Positions 1 through 9,525 of a stretch of 64,000 nt of DNA are shown in pieces; the first letter of the stretch is position 1, and each line of letters begins with the position of its first letter. This DNA comes from an uncultured Erythrobacter sp. (GTDB lineage Bacteria; Pseudomonadota; Alphaproteobacteria; Sphingomonadales; Sphingomonadaceae). Both the position numbers and the translations under genes were made by a program. The stretch spans positions 62,001 through 126,000 of the forward strand of contig NZ_CANMIJ010000002.1 in the NCBI RefSeq assembly GCF_947497915.1. The letters are read 5' to 3'. The notes under the pieces were generated by a model. It was not told the origin of the DNA. It did no database searches and was given only the letters and a program-made list of their open reading frames with translations.

Positions 1-2
1 GC

Positions 3-992
3 GCTGATATCGGCTGGAACCTTGACGAGACGCGAGCTTGCGCGGCTGAATTGCTCTCCATTGATGCGATCCGCGGTACCAAAGCGAATGCTGCCAGTTG
101 TTCCGGACCCAGCACTAGCCGCGACCGCGCAATCTGCGGAGGGCTCGAGCTTATAAGGGGTTTGGCTAATAGGAAACGCACTCTTGAGCCGGATACTGAG
201 CGGTTCAAGACATGCGTGTCCTATTTTGATCACGCCCCCTTTTTGAAACCCTATTGCGATTCTTTGAAGATGCCGGTGAACAAGCGCTCTTCGAAAGCCG
301 AACGCGCCGAAATATTCGGCGAAGCAGTGCTCAATGCCAACATTCTGATCACGACCGATGAAAACGGCGCGTTTGTCGATAAGGCAGATGAACTCGGGGT
401 GCGCAAACCTGGCTGGAGCTGGAACAGTAGATTCACTGATCTTGATCAGGATGGCTTTCAGGACCTGCTGATAATGACGGGTATCTGGCAGCGTTCCGCC
501 TCTTCGGCTACCAATGTGTTCTACCGTAATCGAGGCGGAGCCTTTGTTGACGCGACGAAAGACTTCGGCTTTTATGATGTGCTGCCTTCGTACAGCTATG
601 TGCAGCTGGACTTTGACCGTGACGGCGACATTGATGTCATCCGAGACAACATGTCCCTGCGAATGATGGTGCACCGAAACGACAGGCCGGCAGGGCCTGC
701 TTTGTGGGTCAATCTGCGCGATCAAATTGGCAACAGCATGGGTGTGGGCGCACGGGTCACGATTTGCACAGATGGACAGCAGACTGTGCTGCCTGGAAAG
801 TGCCAGATGCGGATGATCAATGCCAGCGGTGGCTACATGTCGACCGATCCGATCGCTGCCCACTTTGGCTTGGGCAAAGCGAAATCTGTTTCCTTGATCG
901 AAGTTCGTTGGGCAGATGGCGAGACAAGCCGAATTAAGCCAGAGAGCTTGCTCGGCGGAGAAATCCGGATCGACCGGCGCCTGAACAAGTAA
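3..992 (+). CDS. FG-GAP / ASPIC-UnbV domain protein, 3' part
   Basis: The frame is open to the left window edge, so the start lies outside and this is the C-terminal part (330 codons including the stop). Two calcium-loop-like motifs, DLDQDGFQDLL and DFDRDGDIDV, are typical of FG-GAP/VCBS beta-propeller blades. The last ~100 residues resemble the ASPIC/UnbV domain (GNSMGVGARV ... HFGLGKA ... VRWADG). Such proteins are usually exported and bind carbohydrate or protein; the exact role cannot be read here. The stop codon at 990-992 abuts the first base of an IS6 element at 993, so the original downstream DNA has been displaced. The C-terminus looks complete for the domain. Confidence 0.72.
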   Translation, partial: ADIGWNLDETRACAAELLSIDAIRGTKANAASCSGPSTSRDRAICGGLELIRGLANRKRTLEPDTERFKTCVSYFDHAPFLKPYCDSLKMPVNKRSSKAERAEIFGEAVLNANILITTDENGAFVDKADELGVRKPGWSWNSRFTDLDQDGFQDLLIMTGIWQRSASSATNVFYRNRGGAFVDATKDFGFYDVLPSYSYVQLDFDRDGDIDVIRDNMSLRMMVHRNDRPAGPALWVNLRDQIGNSMGVGARVTICTDGQQTVLPGKCQMRMINASGGYMSTDPIAAHFGLGKAKSVSLIEVRWADGETSRIKPESLLGGEIRIDRRLNK

Positions 993-1863
993 GGTGCCGT
1001 CAGTCTAACGCGAACTCGTCTCCATTAGACATGGAGTGCCCTACCCTTCGCTAGGCTTAGGCCATTAGGGTTTGCCACTCAGCCAGAGTGGCGGAGCGGG
1101 TTGCTTTGTAGGCTTGTCTATCGGTGAGGTGGCGGTCAGAGCTAAAGTGGTTGTGGAGGTTGGCATGAACAGAAGCGAACTTTCTGGAGTGACTTCATCT
1201 GTCGGAACCTGATCATCGCTCGCTCTCTTCGTCGGAACGGAAGATGGCTGTTTTCGGCCCGGTTGTTCGCCCAGCGCCCCACCTCCTGTTTGCCGGTGTT
1301 ACTAAGCTCTCGCATCGCAGCTTTGTACGAGGTGAGACCATCGGTGGTGATCTCAGCGGGCGAACCGTGGCGTTTGAGCGCCTTCTTCATGAACCGCAGC
1401 GCTGCCTTCTTGTCGCGCTTCTTGGTGACATAGCTCTCGAGGATCTCGCCCTCCTGATCGACCGCGCGCCACAGGTAGTGCAGCTCGCCGTTGATCTTCA
1501 CGTAGACTTCGTCGAGGTGCCACTTCCACTGCCTAAAACCGCGCATTCTACTCACCCGCTGGCGCTGCATATCGGCAGCGAACAACGGCCCAAATCGGTT
1601 CCACCACAGCCGAACCGTCTCGTGGCAAATATCAATCCCGCGCTCAGCCAGCAGATCCTCTACGTTTCGCAGCGAAAGCGGAAAGCGCACATACATCATC
1701 ACGACCAGGCGGATAATCTCAGGCGATGAGTTGAAATAGCGGAACGGACTGGCTGATTTGCGAGGTCTAGGCATGAGCTTGCCATACCCGATCAGGCGCG
1801 TTCCGCTAACCAGTGCATTTGCTCTGACAGTGCCGCCTCAGGTGCATTTGCTCTGACAGCGCC
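993..1863 (-). mobile_element. IS6-family insertion sequence, copy 1 (degenerate)
   Basis: The left end at 993 begins GGTGCCGTCAGTCTAA. The right end reads TGACAGTGCC and stops at 1834, and a second copy of the same end (22 bp, with TGACAGCGCC) stops at 1863. The ends match the other two IS copies in the window. The transposase lies on the minus strand and is frameshifted. No 8-bp target duplication is evident. The duplicated right end suggests local slippage or a remnant of another copy. It is in the same orientation as copy 2 at 9892-10733. Confidence 0.85.
1057..1774 (-). pseudogene. IS6-family transposase, frameshifted
   Basis: The intact part (210 residues) aligns with the 238-residue transposase of copy 2, with about a dozen differences in the first 200 residues. 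The DDE residues are present: D in WHLDEVYVK, D in TTDGLTSY and E in NNRAENSHLP. Near 1178-1183 one extra base (CAGAAAGTTC against CAAAAGTTC in copy 2) shifts the frame after MKSLQK. The missing C-terminus is still readable in the next frame down to a TAA at 1057-1059, ending QTLMA. The element is therefore probably not self-mobile, although its ends may still serve a transposase supplied by copy 2. Confidence 0.88.
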
Positions 1864-1974
1864 ATTGAGACTAACCTGTCCGCCCAACATCCCGTTCTGT
1901 CGCTGTTACTGACGGGCCCAACTTTATGCTGATCGGTGCCGGTTTTAAACGCTAGGGTGATCGGTTTCAGTCGT

Positions 1975-3135
1975 TTAACCTTGCGGAGACGCTTCTTTGC
2001 CGTGATCGCGAAACGCCTTTGGCGTCATTCCGGTTTCGCGCTTGAATGCCTTGTAGAAGGTTGAGCGCGAGTTGAAACCGACATCCAGTGAAATGGATAA
2101 AACAGAGGCTTGCGATGCGACGATGAGAGGCCGCGCCGCATTGACTCGCCAACGCGCGACATAGTCGAAAAAGGTTGCGCCAATCTCCTCGTTCAGCACC
2201 TGCGATACTTGGTTTGGCAACGCCCCTACGTGCCGAGAAAGCTTTTGAAGCGAAAGGTTCGGATCGAGATATAGCTGGTCATCCGACATGGCCGCTTCGA
2301 TCCTTCCTGATAGCCGTTCTGCCAGATCCTTCGAAAGCGCCGATCGCGAATACTTTGGGGAATCCCCCCCGCTATCCGGCATGGCCGCGTCCGCCGATTT
2401 CTGTCCTTCTGGAACGTCGCCAGAAGAAACGAAGGCGATAAGAAATAGCAAAAGCAGTGCCAGGAGGGCGAGGATAACTTCGCCGCCAATTGTGACACCG
2501 AGCGGAGAATTCTCTGCGATCAACGAAACCGCAGCAACACTCCAGACGAGGAATAAGAAACCCATAAACCAGTCGATCCACCGCAGCTCACGGGAATACG
2601 TGTTGGAATACAGATCTTTGAGCCTGCGGCGGAAACTGCACAGGTGTCTAGCCGTCCCGAAAAGGTAGGCAAAGGAAACCGCAACCCAGCAGAATATCAG
2701 GGCGAAGGTCAGTAAAGCGAGCGCAGCAGGCAAAGCACCTGCCGGTAATTCGCCTTCGACGAGCATGACGCGCAGAGCAGGATAGGGAAGCAGCCAATAT
2801 CCCAGCGTTACTATCGCCGCGAGGCCGGGCAGCGCGAAATCGCGCCAGTGCAATTGGGTCAGTTGATCAAACTGCGAATGATTCACCACGAAGCGATAAA
2901 CCGCAGGAGGGATGGCCAATAAGACTGGAAGCATCGCCGGTACGAAGGCGAGATAAACAGCCTCCGAAAAGGCCGCAGCCAGCGGCAAGGCAGCCAGTGA
3001 CGCCAACAGCATGAACACGGCTATGAGATAGCGGCTTGCCCGCGCCAAATATCGGGCGCGTGCGGCCCAGACCGATCCAGCAACGGCAATGCCGATTGTT
3101 GCAGAAGAAAGGGCGATTATTTCGGTTTCGGGCAT
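1975..3135 (-). CDS. AraC-family regulator with seven-segment membrane N-terminus
   Basis: This 386-residue protein has about seven hydrophobic segments in its first ~235 residues, then a short linker and a C-terminal AraC-type double helix-turn-helix (about 285-380). The second motif, VGFNSRSTFYKAFKRETGMT, is classic. The architecture indicates a membrane-anchored one-component regulator that senses a signal in or near the membrane and binds DNA on the cytoplasmic side. It is transcribed away from the tandem membrane protein genes at 3278-4641, which it may control; this is inferred from position only. The ATG at 3135 has no strong ribosome-binding site. The ligand is unknown. Confidence 0.85.
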   Translation of the reverse strand: MPETEIIALSSATIGIAVAGSVWAARARYLARASRYLIAVFMLLASLAALPLAAAFSEAVYLAFVPAMLPVLLAIPPAVYRFVVNHSQFDQLTQLHWRDFALPGLAAIVTLGYWLLPYPALRVMLVEGELPAGALPAALALLTFALIFCWVAVSFAYLFGTARHLCSFRRRLKDLYSNTYSRELRWIDWFMGFLFLVWSVAAVSLIAENSPLGVTIGGEVILALLALLLLFLIAFVSSGDVPEGQKSADAAMPDSGGDSPKYSRSALSKDLAERLSGRIEAAMSDDQLYLDPNLSLQKLSRHVGALPNQVSQVLNEEIGATFFDYVARWRVNAARPLIVASQASVLSISLDVGFNSRSTFYKAFKRETGMTPKAFRDHGKEASPQG

Positions 3136-3277
3136 GCTGCTCAGTAAGAAATGTAAACCCGAACGCCAACAGTGTTGGATGGAAAAGTGTCCACGCCGTC
3201 ACGCGCAGACGACAAACCCCGCTTTAGTCTTGCAGAGGCAGTCCGAACATCTTTGATAAAATCGGACACATGCATCC

Positions 3278-3973
3278 ATGCAATACGTAAGCAGTTTTCT
3301 TGTCGGGACTCACGTCATCCTTGGGACGATCGCAGTTTTGGCCGGCGCGGTCGCGCTTTCCATGAAAAAGGGAGGCCTGAGCCATATTAAGGGCGGGCAG
3401 CTTTTCACATTATCCATGGGTGCGTCATCGCTCATCGGCGCAATTCTCGGCCTCGTGAAGTTCGAAGAACTCTACATCACGTTTCATGGCGGTGTCTTGG
3501 GAGTAACCCTGATCGCCAGCAGCGTTCTGACTCTCCGCTCGAAAAGTGCCCGGCTTTCAGGATGGGCGCTCGTGGTCGCGGTGGTAAACTTCCTCAACTT
3601 TATCTCGCTTCTCGGCGCGGGCGGATATGCGATGAGTTTACCCGAAGGAATGCTTGCCGGTTTTTATGCAGAGGATTACTTTTTTCTCTCAATGATGGCC
3701 GGTGTCGCCGCCATCGGCGACTTCCGAATGATGCTGCGCAAATCGTTCCCCTATAAAAACCGTATCGCGCGTCATCTCTGGCGCATGTGTCTGGGCTTTT
3801 TCATCGCTGCAGGATCCGCCTTTACCGGCCCCGGTATGAAAGCCTTCCCGGTCTCGGTGCAAGAAAGCGGAATTCTGAGCCTGCCCGAGCTCATCATTTT
3901 CATTTTGATGCTGTATTGGCTCGTGCGGACATTGATGCGGAAACCGAAAAACGCTGCTGGGGAAGCCGCATGA
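3278..3973 (+). CDS. Integral membrane protein, tandem paralogue A
   Basis: The 231-residue protein has about six or seven hydrophobic helices and no exported domain. Near its C-terminus it carries RHLWRMCLGFFIAAG, which recurs as RHLWRMGFAFFLATG in the next gene, so the two are tandem paralogues. It resembles DUF2306-like predicted membrane proteins, but I do not recognise a function. The stop overlaps the next start in an ATGA (3970-3973), pointing to translational coupling and perhaps a heteromeric complex. The divergent membrane-bound AraC regulator at 1975-3135 is a likely controller. Confidence 0.78.
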   Translation: MQYVSSFLVGTHVILGTIAVLAGAVALSMKKGGLSHIKGGQLFTLSMGASSLIGAILGLVKFEELYITFHGGVLGVTLIASSVLTLRSKSARLSGWALVVAVVNFLNFISLLGAGGYAMSLPEGMLAGFYAEDYFFLSMMAGVAAIGDFRMMLRKSFPYKNRIARHLWRMCLGFFIAAGSAFTGPGMKAFPVSVQESGILSLPELIIFILMLYWLVRTLMRKPKNAAGEAA

Positions 3974-4641
3974 GCGAGCCAGCAATTCTAGGTCAATTGC
4001 ATTTCTGGATAGGCTGCGCCGCAATTGTCGCCGGTTTCGCCGCATTTGCCGCGCGAAAGGGTCAGACCGTTCACATAGTTTCAGGACGTGTATTCGTTGT
4101 CACGATGGCCTTGCTGGCACTTAGCGGGCTTTGGCTGAGTTTCGCACGCGGAATCCTGTTCACCGTTTTCCTGTCGGCACTGGCATTCCACCTGATCATC
4201 ACCGCTTGGGCCACGGCGGCGACACACAACTCAGCCGCGCATTTAGTAACGAAATTCTCCTTTGTTGGTTCTGGTGCGATTTTTCTTGGTTCCATCGCTG
4301 GCGCTTGGATCACCGCCCATTCTGTTGCAGGAATGCTGAACGGGCTCACTCCGGAAGCATTCCTGATCATCGCAGGCGTTGCTCTAATCATCGCGATCTA
4401 CGATTTTATTTTTGCATATGGTTCCACGCCAAGCGAACGAAGCCGTTTGGGCCGCCATCTGTGGAGAATGGGCTTCGCTTTCTTCCTCGCAACTGGCATC
4501 TTCTTTTTCGGAAACAACCACGTGCTACCCGAAGCTTTCAGGACGGTCGCATTCCTGTCAGCTCCGGTGGTTGCGGTGGTGTTATGGACGGCCTTCTTCG
4601 CCGTAAAGACGCGCTTCTTCTCTGGGTCTGAAAAGACTTAA
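3970..4641 (+). CDS. Integral membrane protein, tandem paralogue B
   Basis: This 223-residue protein is chosen from the ATG at 3970 that overlaps the upstream stop; an upstream in-frame start would run inside the previous gene. It has about seven hydrophobic segments and shares the RHLWRMxxxFFxAxG block with its neighbour. The function is unknown and the most likely setting is a two-subunit membrane complex with paralogue A. Its TAA overlaps the stop of the convergent hydrolase gene by a few bases (4638-4641). Confidence 0.8.
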   Translation: MSEPAILGQLHFWIGCAAIVAGFAAFAARKGQTVHIVSGRVFVVTMALLALSGLWLSFARGILFTVFLSALAFHLIITAWATAATHNSAAHLVTKFSFVGSGAIFLGSIAGAWITAHSVAGMLNGLTPEAFLIIAGVALIIAIYDFIFAYGSTPSERSRLGRHLWRMGFAFFLATGIFFFGNNHVLPEAFRTVAFLSAPVVAVVLWTAFFAVKTRFFSGSEKT

Positions 4642-5576
4642 TGAGAGGCATTCAGAAAATCGCGGTATATTGCTGCGACCTTTTCAGGCGCATCGATCAT
4701 GGGAACGTGGCCGCAGTCTTCAAGCACCTCAAGCCGTGTAATCGGTAACCGAGCGGCAAGCTCGGTCGCACCGCTAATATGGAAAATTCTGTCTTGTTGG
4801 CACCACATTATCAGTGTTTGCATGGAGAGGTTCGGTGCAATGTCGAGCAGGTTCGGAACGTCGCGGTCCCCATGGACTGCATGCCAAATTTTCTCGTTTG
4901 CGGCGCCCTGCTTTATCTCTGCATTCATCCAAGCCGTGATAATAGGATGCGGAACTTCCAACGTGTTGGGAGAGAGCCATTCACCTCGTTTTTCAAAGTC
5001 TTCGGCGGACTGGACAAGCAGCGGTATGTGGCCGGCAGAAAGGGCCTTATCCATATCGCTTTTTATCGGGCTAGGCACACCCAGCGGACTTCCGATAAAT
5101 GCCAATGATCGCACTTTTTCAGGCGCATCGTTCGCCCATAAACCGACGATCCGCGCGCCCATGGAATTCGCGCCGATATGGGCTCCATCAAGTTCGAGAA
5201 TATCGAAAACGGTGTCAAAATTGTTGGATTGCTCGATCAGACCATATTGGTCATCCGGCAGCAGCGCATTGTCGCCAAAACCCGGGAGGTCCAGCGCAAT
5301 CACATGATATTTGTCCGTCAGATTACGTGCGAGTTCGACCCAGTGTTCCTTGCGCGAGTATATGCCGTGGACCAAAACCACAGTCTCGCCCTCGCCGCCT
5401 TCAAGGTAATGAATTTCGCCAATCTTCGTCTCAACAGATTTCTCGGTGAGGCCCGCACTCGAATTGTTCAAGTCCAACAAAACGCCGGCGGTTGCTTCGG
5501 GGAAAATGAACCAAGCACAGGCTGCCGCGGTTGGAACTGCGGCCAAGCAGCTCAGGAAAATCGGAATCTTTCTCAT
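4638..5576 (-). CDS. Alpha/beta hydrolase, membrane-anchored or exported
   Basis: The start is placed at the ATG at 5576 (312 residues), which gives a clean N-terminal signal or anchor (MRKIPIFLSCLAAVPTAAA). Hydrolase-fold signatures are visible in order: the oxyanion region VVLVHGIYSRKEHW, the nucleophile elbow GANSMGARI with catalytic Ser, an acid in QQDRIF, and His in CGHVPMIDAPEKV. The length and motifs fit lipases, esterases and related ester or amide hydrolases; the substrate is not deducible. An upstream AGAGA-rich stretch serves as ribosome-binding site. It is transcribed divergently from the AraC-type gene at 5699. Confidence 0.85.
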   Translation of the reverse strand: MRKIPIFLSCLAAVPTAAACAWFIFPEATAGVLLDLNNSSAGLTEKSVETKIGEIHYLEGGEGETVVLVHGIYSRKEHWVELARNLTDKYHVIALDLPGFGDNALLPDDQYGLIEQSNNFDTVFDILELDGAHIGANSMGARIVGLWANDAPEKVRSLAFIGSPLGVPSPIKSDMDKALSAGHIPLLVQSAEDFEKRGEWLSPNTLEVPHPIITAWMNAEIKQGAANEKIWHAVHGDRDVPNLLDIAPNLSMQTLIMWCQQDRIFHISGATELAARLPITRLEVLEDCGHVPMIDAPEKVAAIYRDFLNASH

Positions 5577-5698
5577 GCGTTGTCTCTTCTCGTTCAAAGA
5601 CACTTGCCTAGAGCTATTGGGCAAAGCACCCTTGAAAGATCGTGCAATTCGCATGGGCTTTGTGCGGAAATGGCATTCAATCGCAGAGGGCGGATAGG

Positions 5699-6427
5699 AT
5701 GATGCCCAGTTGCAAACCATCAATTGCATCCAATCACCGCCGAAACGGGGGCTTTCGAAATCATCTCTTTTCGTTTCAGCACGGCGAGCTCGCGATGCAC
5801 AAAAATCTGATGCCCTGCGTTTTGTTCGGGGTGTCCTCACCCGTTTTGGTTGCTGGCGAAAATGAGAGTTTGTGCGCCGATATTGTCTGCATCAAGCCGG
5901 ATGTTCCGCATGCCGTCTCGATCAGCGGCGGGGGCGCTGAAATTCTCTTTCTTGATGGCTTGCAGTTCTCTCAAGAAAGGCCTGACTTTTCGTCGTTGGA
6001 TGAAAGCTTTTCCGCTGTCCCGAAGGCTGTCAAAGACGGAGAGGTGACTGCAATCGAAGCGCTAAGAAACGAACTCTCCCGTCCGATGCCCGATCCGGAT
6101 CAGCAGGTCTTGGATATTGCTGCACGCATGTATGCAGCACCCATGCGGCGCCTATCTCAGGTTGAGCTTGCCGAGCAGTTGGGGTTGGAGCGGACCCAAG
6201 CACTCAAGCACTTTAAATCGAACACCGGCCTGACTTTCCGCAAGTTCAAAATCTGGTGCGCCAGCATTGCGACGGTTCGACGTGTTATCGCTGGAGACAA
6301 TATCGGGGCAGCAGGTATCGATTCCGGTTTTTCAGATGCAGCGCATGTGGCGCGAACCGCGCGCGATGTTTTTGGCATCACGCCGAGCAAGGGCATCGCT
6401 GCACTCACTCAATTTAAGACTATTTGA
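5699..6427 (+). CDS. AraC-family transcriptional regulator
   Basis: The 242-residue protein starts at one of two adjacent ATG codons (5699 or 5702), preceded by GAGGG. The N-terminal half looks like a small cupin-like sensing domain. The C-terminal ~110 residues hold two helix-turn-helix units (LSQVELAEQLGLERTQALKH and a second around GFSDAAHVARTARDVFG), ending in the usual GITPS. It is divergent from the hydrolase gene at 4638-5576 and upstream of the membrane-protein/decarboxylase pair, either of which could be its target. The inducer is unknown. Confidence 0.83.
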   Translation: MMPSCKPSIASNHRRNGGFRNHLFSFQHGELAMHKNLMPCVLFGVSSPVLVAGENESLCADIVCIKPDVPHAVSISGGGAEILFLDGLQFSQERPDFSSLDESFSAVPKAVKDGEVTAIEALRNELSRPMPDPDQQVLDIAARMYAAPMRRLSQVELAEQLGLERTQALKHFKSNTGLTFRKFKIWCASIATVRRVIAGDNIGAAGIDSGFSDAAHVARTARDVFGITPSKGIAALTQFKTI

Positions 6428-6570
6428 AGGGGCTCACCCTCAATTCTCCAGCGCTTCCTGTTCAACATCGAGGGCTTCCAAACCAGCCTGCACGTTTCTT
6501 CTAGCTGGCCAGATGCGCAGGCGGCTTAAAGCTTAGTTCGTTGGCGCAAAGTGCGCACGGGAGTCCATTA

Positions 6571-7074
6571 ATGCTGGCAGAGAAGCTTAGAATTTTGGCG
6601 CATCCGCCTATGCTGTGGTCAAACTTTATCGCCACCCTTGCGCTCACCGCGGTCTTCGGTGCGGTTATGCATTTCTGGGATGTTGTAATCATCGACGAGA
6701 TGTATGATGCCGGTGCGATACTGGCGCACATTGCCGATCTGACGCCAAAGCAACGATCTGTCCATGCTTGGCTGACAGGCAGCGTCGATGTCCTTTATCC
6801 TCTTGTCTACGGCGGATTCTTCATTGGCGTCGCTTTGAAGGCCTTCGGGCGGACAGGCATCTGGTGGGCAATCCCAAGTGCGCTTGTCATCCCCGTCGAT
6901 CTGTTTGAAGGTTTCACTCAGATCATGCTCCTGAACGGGCATACCGAGTATATTCACGCGAAAGTCGCAGCGACGCCGATCAAACTTGTCCTGTTCGTGG
7001 CCGGACTGGCAATAACATCAGGCGGTCTCTTCCAAATCTTCCGTTCGCGAGACGCGCGTAGGCCAGAGCGGTGA
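6571..7074 (+). CDS. Four-helix membrane protein of unknown function
   Basis: The ATG at 6571 is preferred because GGGAG lies 7 bases upstream; an in-frame TTG at 6541 has no such site. The 167-residue product has four predicted membrane segments, at about residues 15-36, 70-88, 95-115 and 138-158. I do not recognise the family. Its TGA overlaps the GTG start of the PLP decarboxylase (GTGA), so the two genes are probably co-translated. Confidence 0.72.
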   Translation: MLAEKLRILAHPPMLWSNFIATLALTAVFGAVMHFWDVVIIDEMYDAGAILAHIADLTPKQRSVHAWLTGSVDVLYPLVYGGFFIGVALKAFGRTGIWWAIPSALVIPVDLFEGFTQIMLLNGHTEYIHAKVAATPIKLVLFVAGLAITSGGLFQIFRSRDARRPER

Positions 7075-8468
7075 ATGGCAACGCGAGACAGATGACTTGC
7101 CAGTCGGCATCAACGCTGGCGGAAGCTGCAAGCTTGGCCGCGCAGTACATCGCCGAATTGCCAAATCGCCGAGTTGCACCAAGCGATCATTCGATTGCCG
7201 ATCTACAAAATCTGGACTTGCCAATGCCTGATTTGCCAGGCGATCCCTGCGACACTGTGCGCCTGCTTCACAAGTGGGGCTCACCGGCAACCGTCGCCTC
7301 GGCTGGCGGCAGATTCTTTGGCCTTGTTGTCGGAGGGAGCCTTCCCTCAGCGCTAGGTGCCCGAGTGCTATCAGCGGGATGGGACCAAATCGTGCTAAAC
7401 GGCTCCACAAGCCCGGTGGGCATCCAGATTGAACGACTTTGCAGCCGATGGATTTTGGAGGTGCTCGGACTGCAGGCTGGTTTGTCCGTCGGCTTCGTTA
7501 CCGGCGCGACGATGGCTAATTTCACCTGTCTCGCCGCAGCCCGTCAGAGAAGTCTGGAAAGACTGGGTTGGAATGCCGATCGTGACGGTCTGTTTGGGGC
7601 TCCCCGACCACGGATCGTTGCGAGCAGGGAAATTCATGTCACGGCCGTGAAAGCTCTTCGCTTACTTGGATTTGGCTCGGAGCGGATCGAATGGGTCGAG
7701 TGTGATCCCAACGGCGCAATGAGGTCGGATAAGCTACCAAAGCTGGATGCCAGCGCTATCGTTCTTACTCAGGTTGGCAATGTGAATTCCGGCGCTTCCG
7801 ACCCTATTGGCGAGATCGTTGACAAATCGAATGGAGCTTGGGTCCATGTCGATGGTGCGTTTGGACTTTGGGCTGCCGCGTCTCGAAAGCACCGAACGCA
7901 GCTCTCTGGCTACGAGAAGGCAGATAGCTGGACCGTCGACGGGCATAAATGGCTAAACACCCCCTATGATTGCGGAATGGCAATCTGCCGGCACCCCGCC
8001 CCCCTTCATTCATCCATGGCAACGCAGGCGCCCTATCTTGCGGACGGCGTGGCAGCACCACCAAAAGACATGGTCCCGGAATTTTCGAGATCTGCGCGCG
8101 CAGTCGAGGTTTGGGCAGCCTTGCATGCCCTGGGAAAGCAGGGATTAGAAGACTTGATCGTACGCAATTGTCGCCATGCGCAAACTATGGCGGACAGCTT
8201 TCAAAGGCTCGGGTTCGAAATCTTGAACGATGTCTGCCTCAATCAAGTCGTAGCCACTTTGCCAGGGCGCGAGGCGGATTGCGAGAAAATCGCGGATCAG
8301 GTTCAAGCAAGCGGCGATGCTTGGTTTGGCACGACGCGATGGAAGGGGCGACAAGCGATAAGGCTGTCGTTCTCGTCATGGCTGACAACCGACGCAGATA
8401 TCGTGCAAACTGTGGCGGCAATTGAACGGGCTTTGACGCCCCTATTCGTCCGTAATCGGAGGCGTTAG
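7071..8468 (+). CDS. PLP-dependent group II amino-acid decarboxylase-like enzyme
   Basis: At 465 residues it fits the group II decarboxylase family (aromatic amino acid, glutamate, tyrosine decarboxylases). Diagnostic features are the substrate and cofactor loop TGATMANFTCLAAARQ, the PLP-ring Asp in HVDGAFGLW, and the Schiff-base lysine in DGHKWLNTPYDCG. It would remove the carboxyl group of an amino acid in the cytoplasm; the substrate cannot be named. The start is GTG overlapping the upstream stop; ATG at 7092 is the alternative. It ends flush against the convergent GlxA-like gene. Confidence 0.87.
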   Translation: MNGNARQMTCQSASTLAEAASLAAQYIAELPNRRVAPSDHSIADLQNLDLPMPDLPGDPCDTVRLLHKWGSPATVASAGGRFFGLVVGGSLPSALGARVLSAGWDQIVLNGSTSPVGIQIERLCSRWILEVLGLQAGLSVGFVTGATMANFTCLAAARQRSLERLGWNADRDGLFGAPRPRIVASREIHVTAVKALRLLGFGSERIEWVECDPNGAMRSDKLPKLDASAIVLTQVGNVNSGASDPIGEIVDKSNGAWVHVDGAFGLWAAASRKHRTQLSGYEKADSWTVDGHKWLNTPYDCGMAICRHPAPLHSSMATQAPYLADGVAAPPKDMVPEFSRSARAVEVWAALHALGKQGLEDLIVRNCRHAQTMADSFQRLGFEILNDVCLNQVVATLPGREADCEKIADQVQASGDAWFGTTRWKGRQAIRLSFSSWLTTDADIVQTVAAIERALTPLFVRNRRR

Positions 8469-9479
8469 TCAGTCAAGACTGGCTCTGAAACCCGCGCGCA
8501 GTTCTGTCGCTGATAGCCCCTTCTCCTTGCGCAATATCCGTTCAAGGGCGTCGACAGAACCAAAACCGCATTCGCGGGCAATTCGTTTTACAGGCCAGCG
8601 TGTTGTCTCAAGCCACCTGCAAGCCGCTTCGAGGCGAACCAGTTTTACGAATGCTGCTGGCGTTCTGCCAACTTCTTCGTTGAAACGCCGGGCAAAGGTC
8701 CGATCCGACATATTCATGCGTTCTGCGAGAGCAGGCACACTTAAATCCGTTGACGGATTGTCGGTTATCCAAGCAGCCAGCGCGCTGAACCGGCTGCTTT
8801 TACCCTCCTGCGCGACGAGTGTTTCGCTGAACTGGGCCTGCCCTCCAGGGCGGCGCAGAAAGAGAACCATGGATTTCGCAACTTTCGATGCAACTTCGTG
8901 GCCCAGATCCTGCTCAATCAAAGCCAGAGTTAGATCTATGCCGCCTGTCACTCCGGCAGAGGAGAAAACGTCTCCATCAAGTATATACATCGCGTTCGGG
9001 TCTACTTTCAGGTCTGGAAACAGCTCCCCCAAACGGCCACACGACGCCCAGTGCGTAACCACTTTACGACGCTTTGTGAGGCCGAACGCTGCCATTAGAA
9101 AAGCGCCTGTGCACACGCTTCCATAACGGACCGCTTCCGCTGATTGCGCCCGCATCCATGCCCGCAGCGGTTCGCTTGAAGCTGCGTTACGCAAAGCAGT
9201 TTCATCGCCGCCGGTGAGCATGATCGTATGAAGCGGCCCGTCTATGTCTTCGATACAGGTCAGGCGCGAAAAACAGAGGCCGTTGTCAGCCAGCACACTG
9301 TCACCTTCAACGCTTGCGTGGATAATTTCATAGGCGTTCGGCATCACTCTATTCGCGGTTGCGAACGCCGTTGATGGTCCGGTTGCATCAATCGGGTTCA
9401 CGCCATCGATCAAAACGATCACGACACGGCGCGGCGATTTGGCAGAAACTGCGGACTTATTGACATTTACGCCAGACAT
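8469..9479 (-). CDS. GlxA-type regulator: DJ-1/PfpI sensor fused to AraC HTH
   Basis: The ATG at 9479 gives 336 residues. The N-terminal ~190 residues form a DJ-1/PfpI-like domain (VVIVLIDGVNPIDATGP; nucleophile-elbow Cys in GSVCTGAFLMAA). The C-terminus carries an AraC-type HTH ending VDALERILRKEKGLS. This combination is typical of GlxA-like amidase-domain regulators of nitrogen, amine or amino-acid metabolism, in which the amidase-like domain is thought to sense ligand. Only 46 bp separate it from the divergent, truncated PfpI gene, its probable regulatory partner. Confidence 0.87.
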   Translation of the reverse strand: MSGVNVNKSAVSAKSPRRVVIVLIDGVNPIDATGPSTAFATANRVMPNAYEIIHASVEGDSVLADNGLCFSRLTCIEDIDGPLHTIMLTGGDETALRNAASSEPLRAWMRAQSAEAVRYGSVCTGAFLMAAFGLTKRRKVVTHWASCGRLGELFPDLKVDPNAMYILDGDVFSSAGVTGGIDLTLALIEQDLGHEVASKVAKSMVLFLRRPGGQAQFSETLVAQEGKSSRFSALAAWITDNPSTDLSVPALAERMNMSDRTFARRFNEEVGRTPAAFVKLVRLEAACRWLETTRWPVKRIARECGFGSVDALERILRKEKGLSATELRAGFRASLD

Positions 9480-9525
9480 GCCCCGCGTGATACTCCAGAA
9501 ACTCTCAAAAAGGATAGATGTTTCA

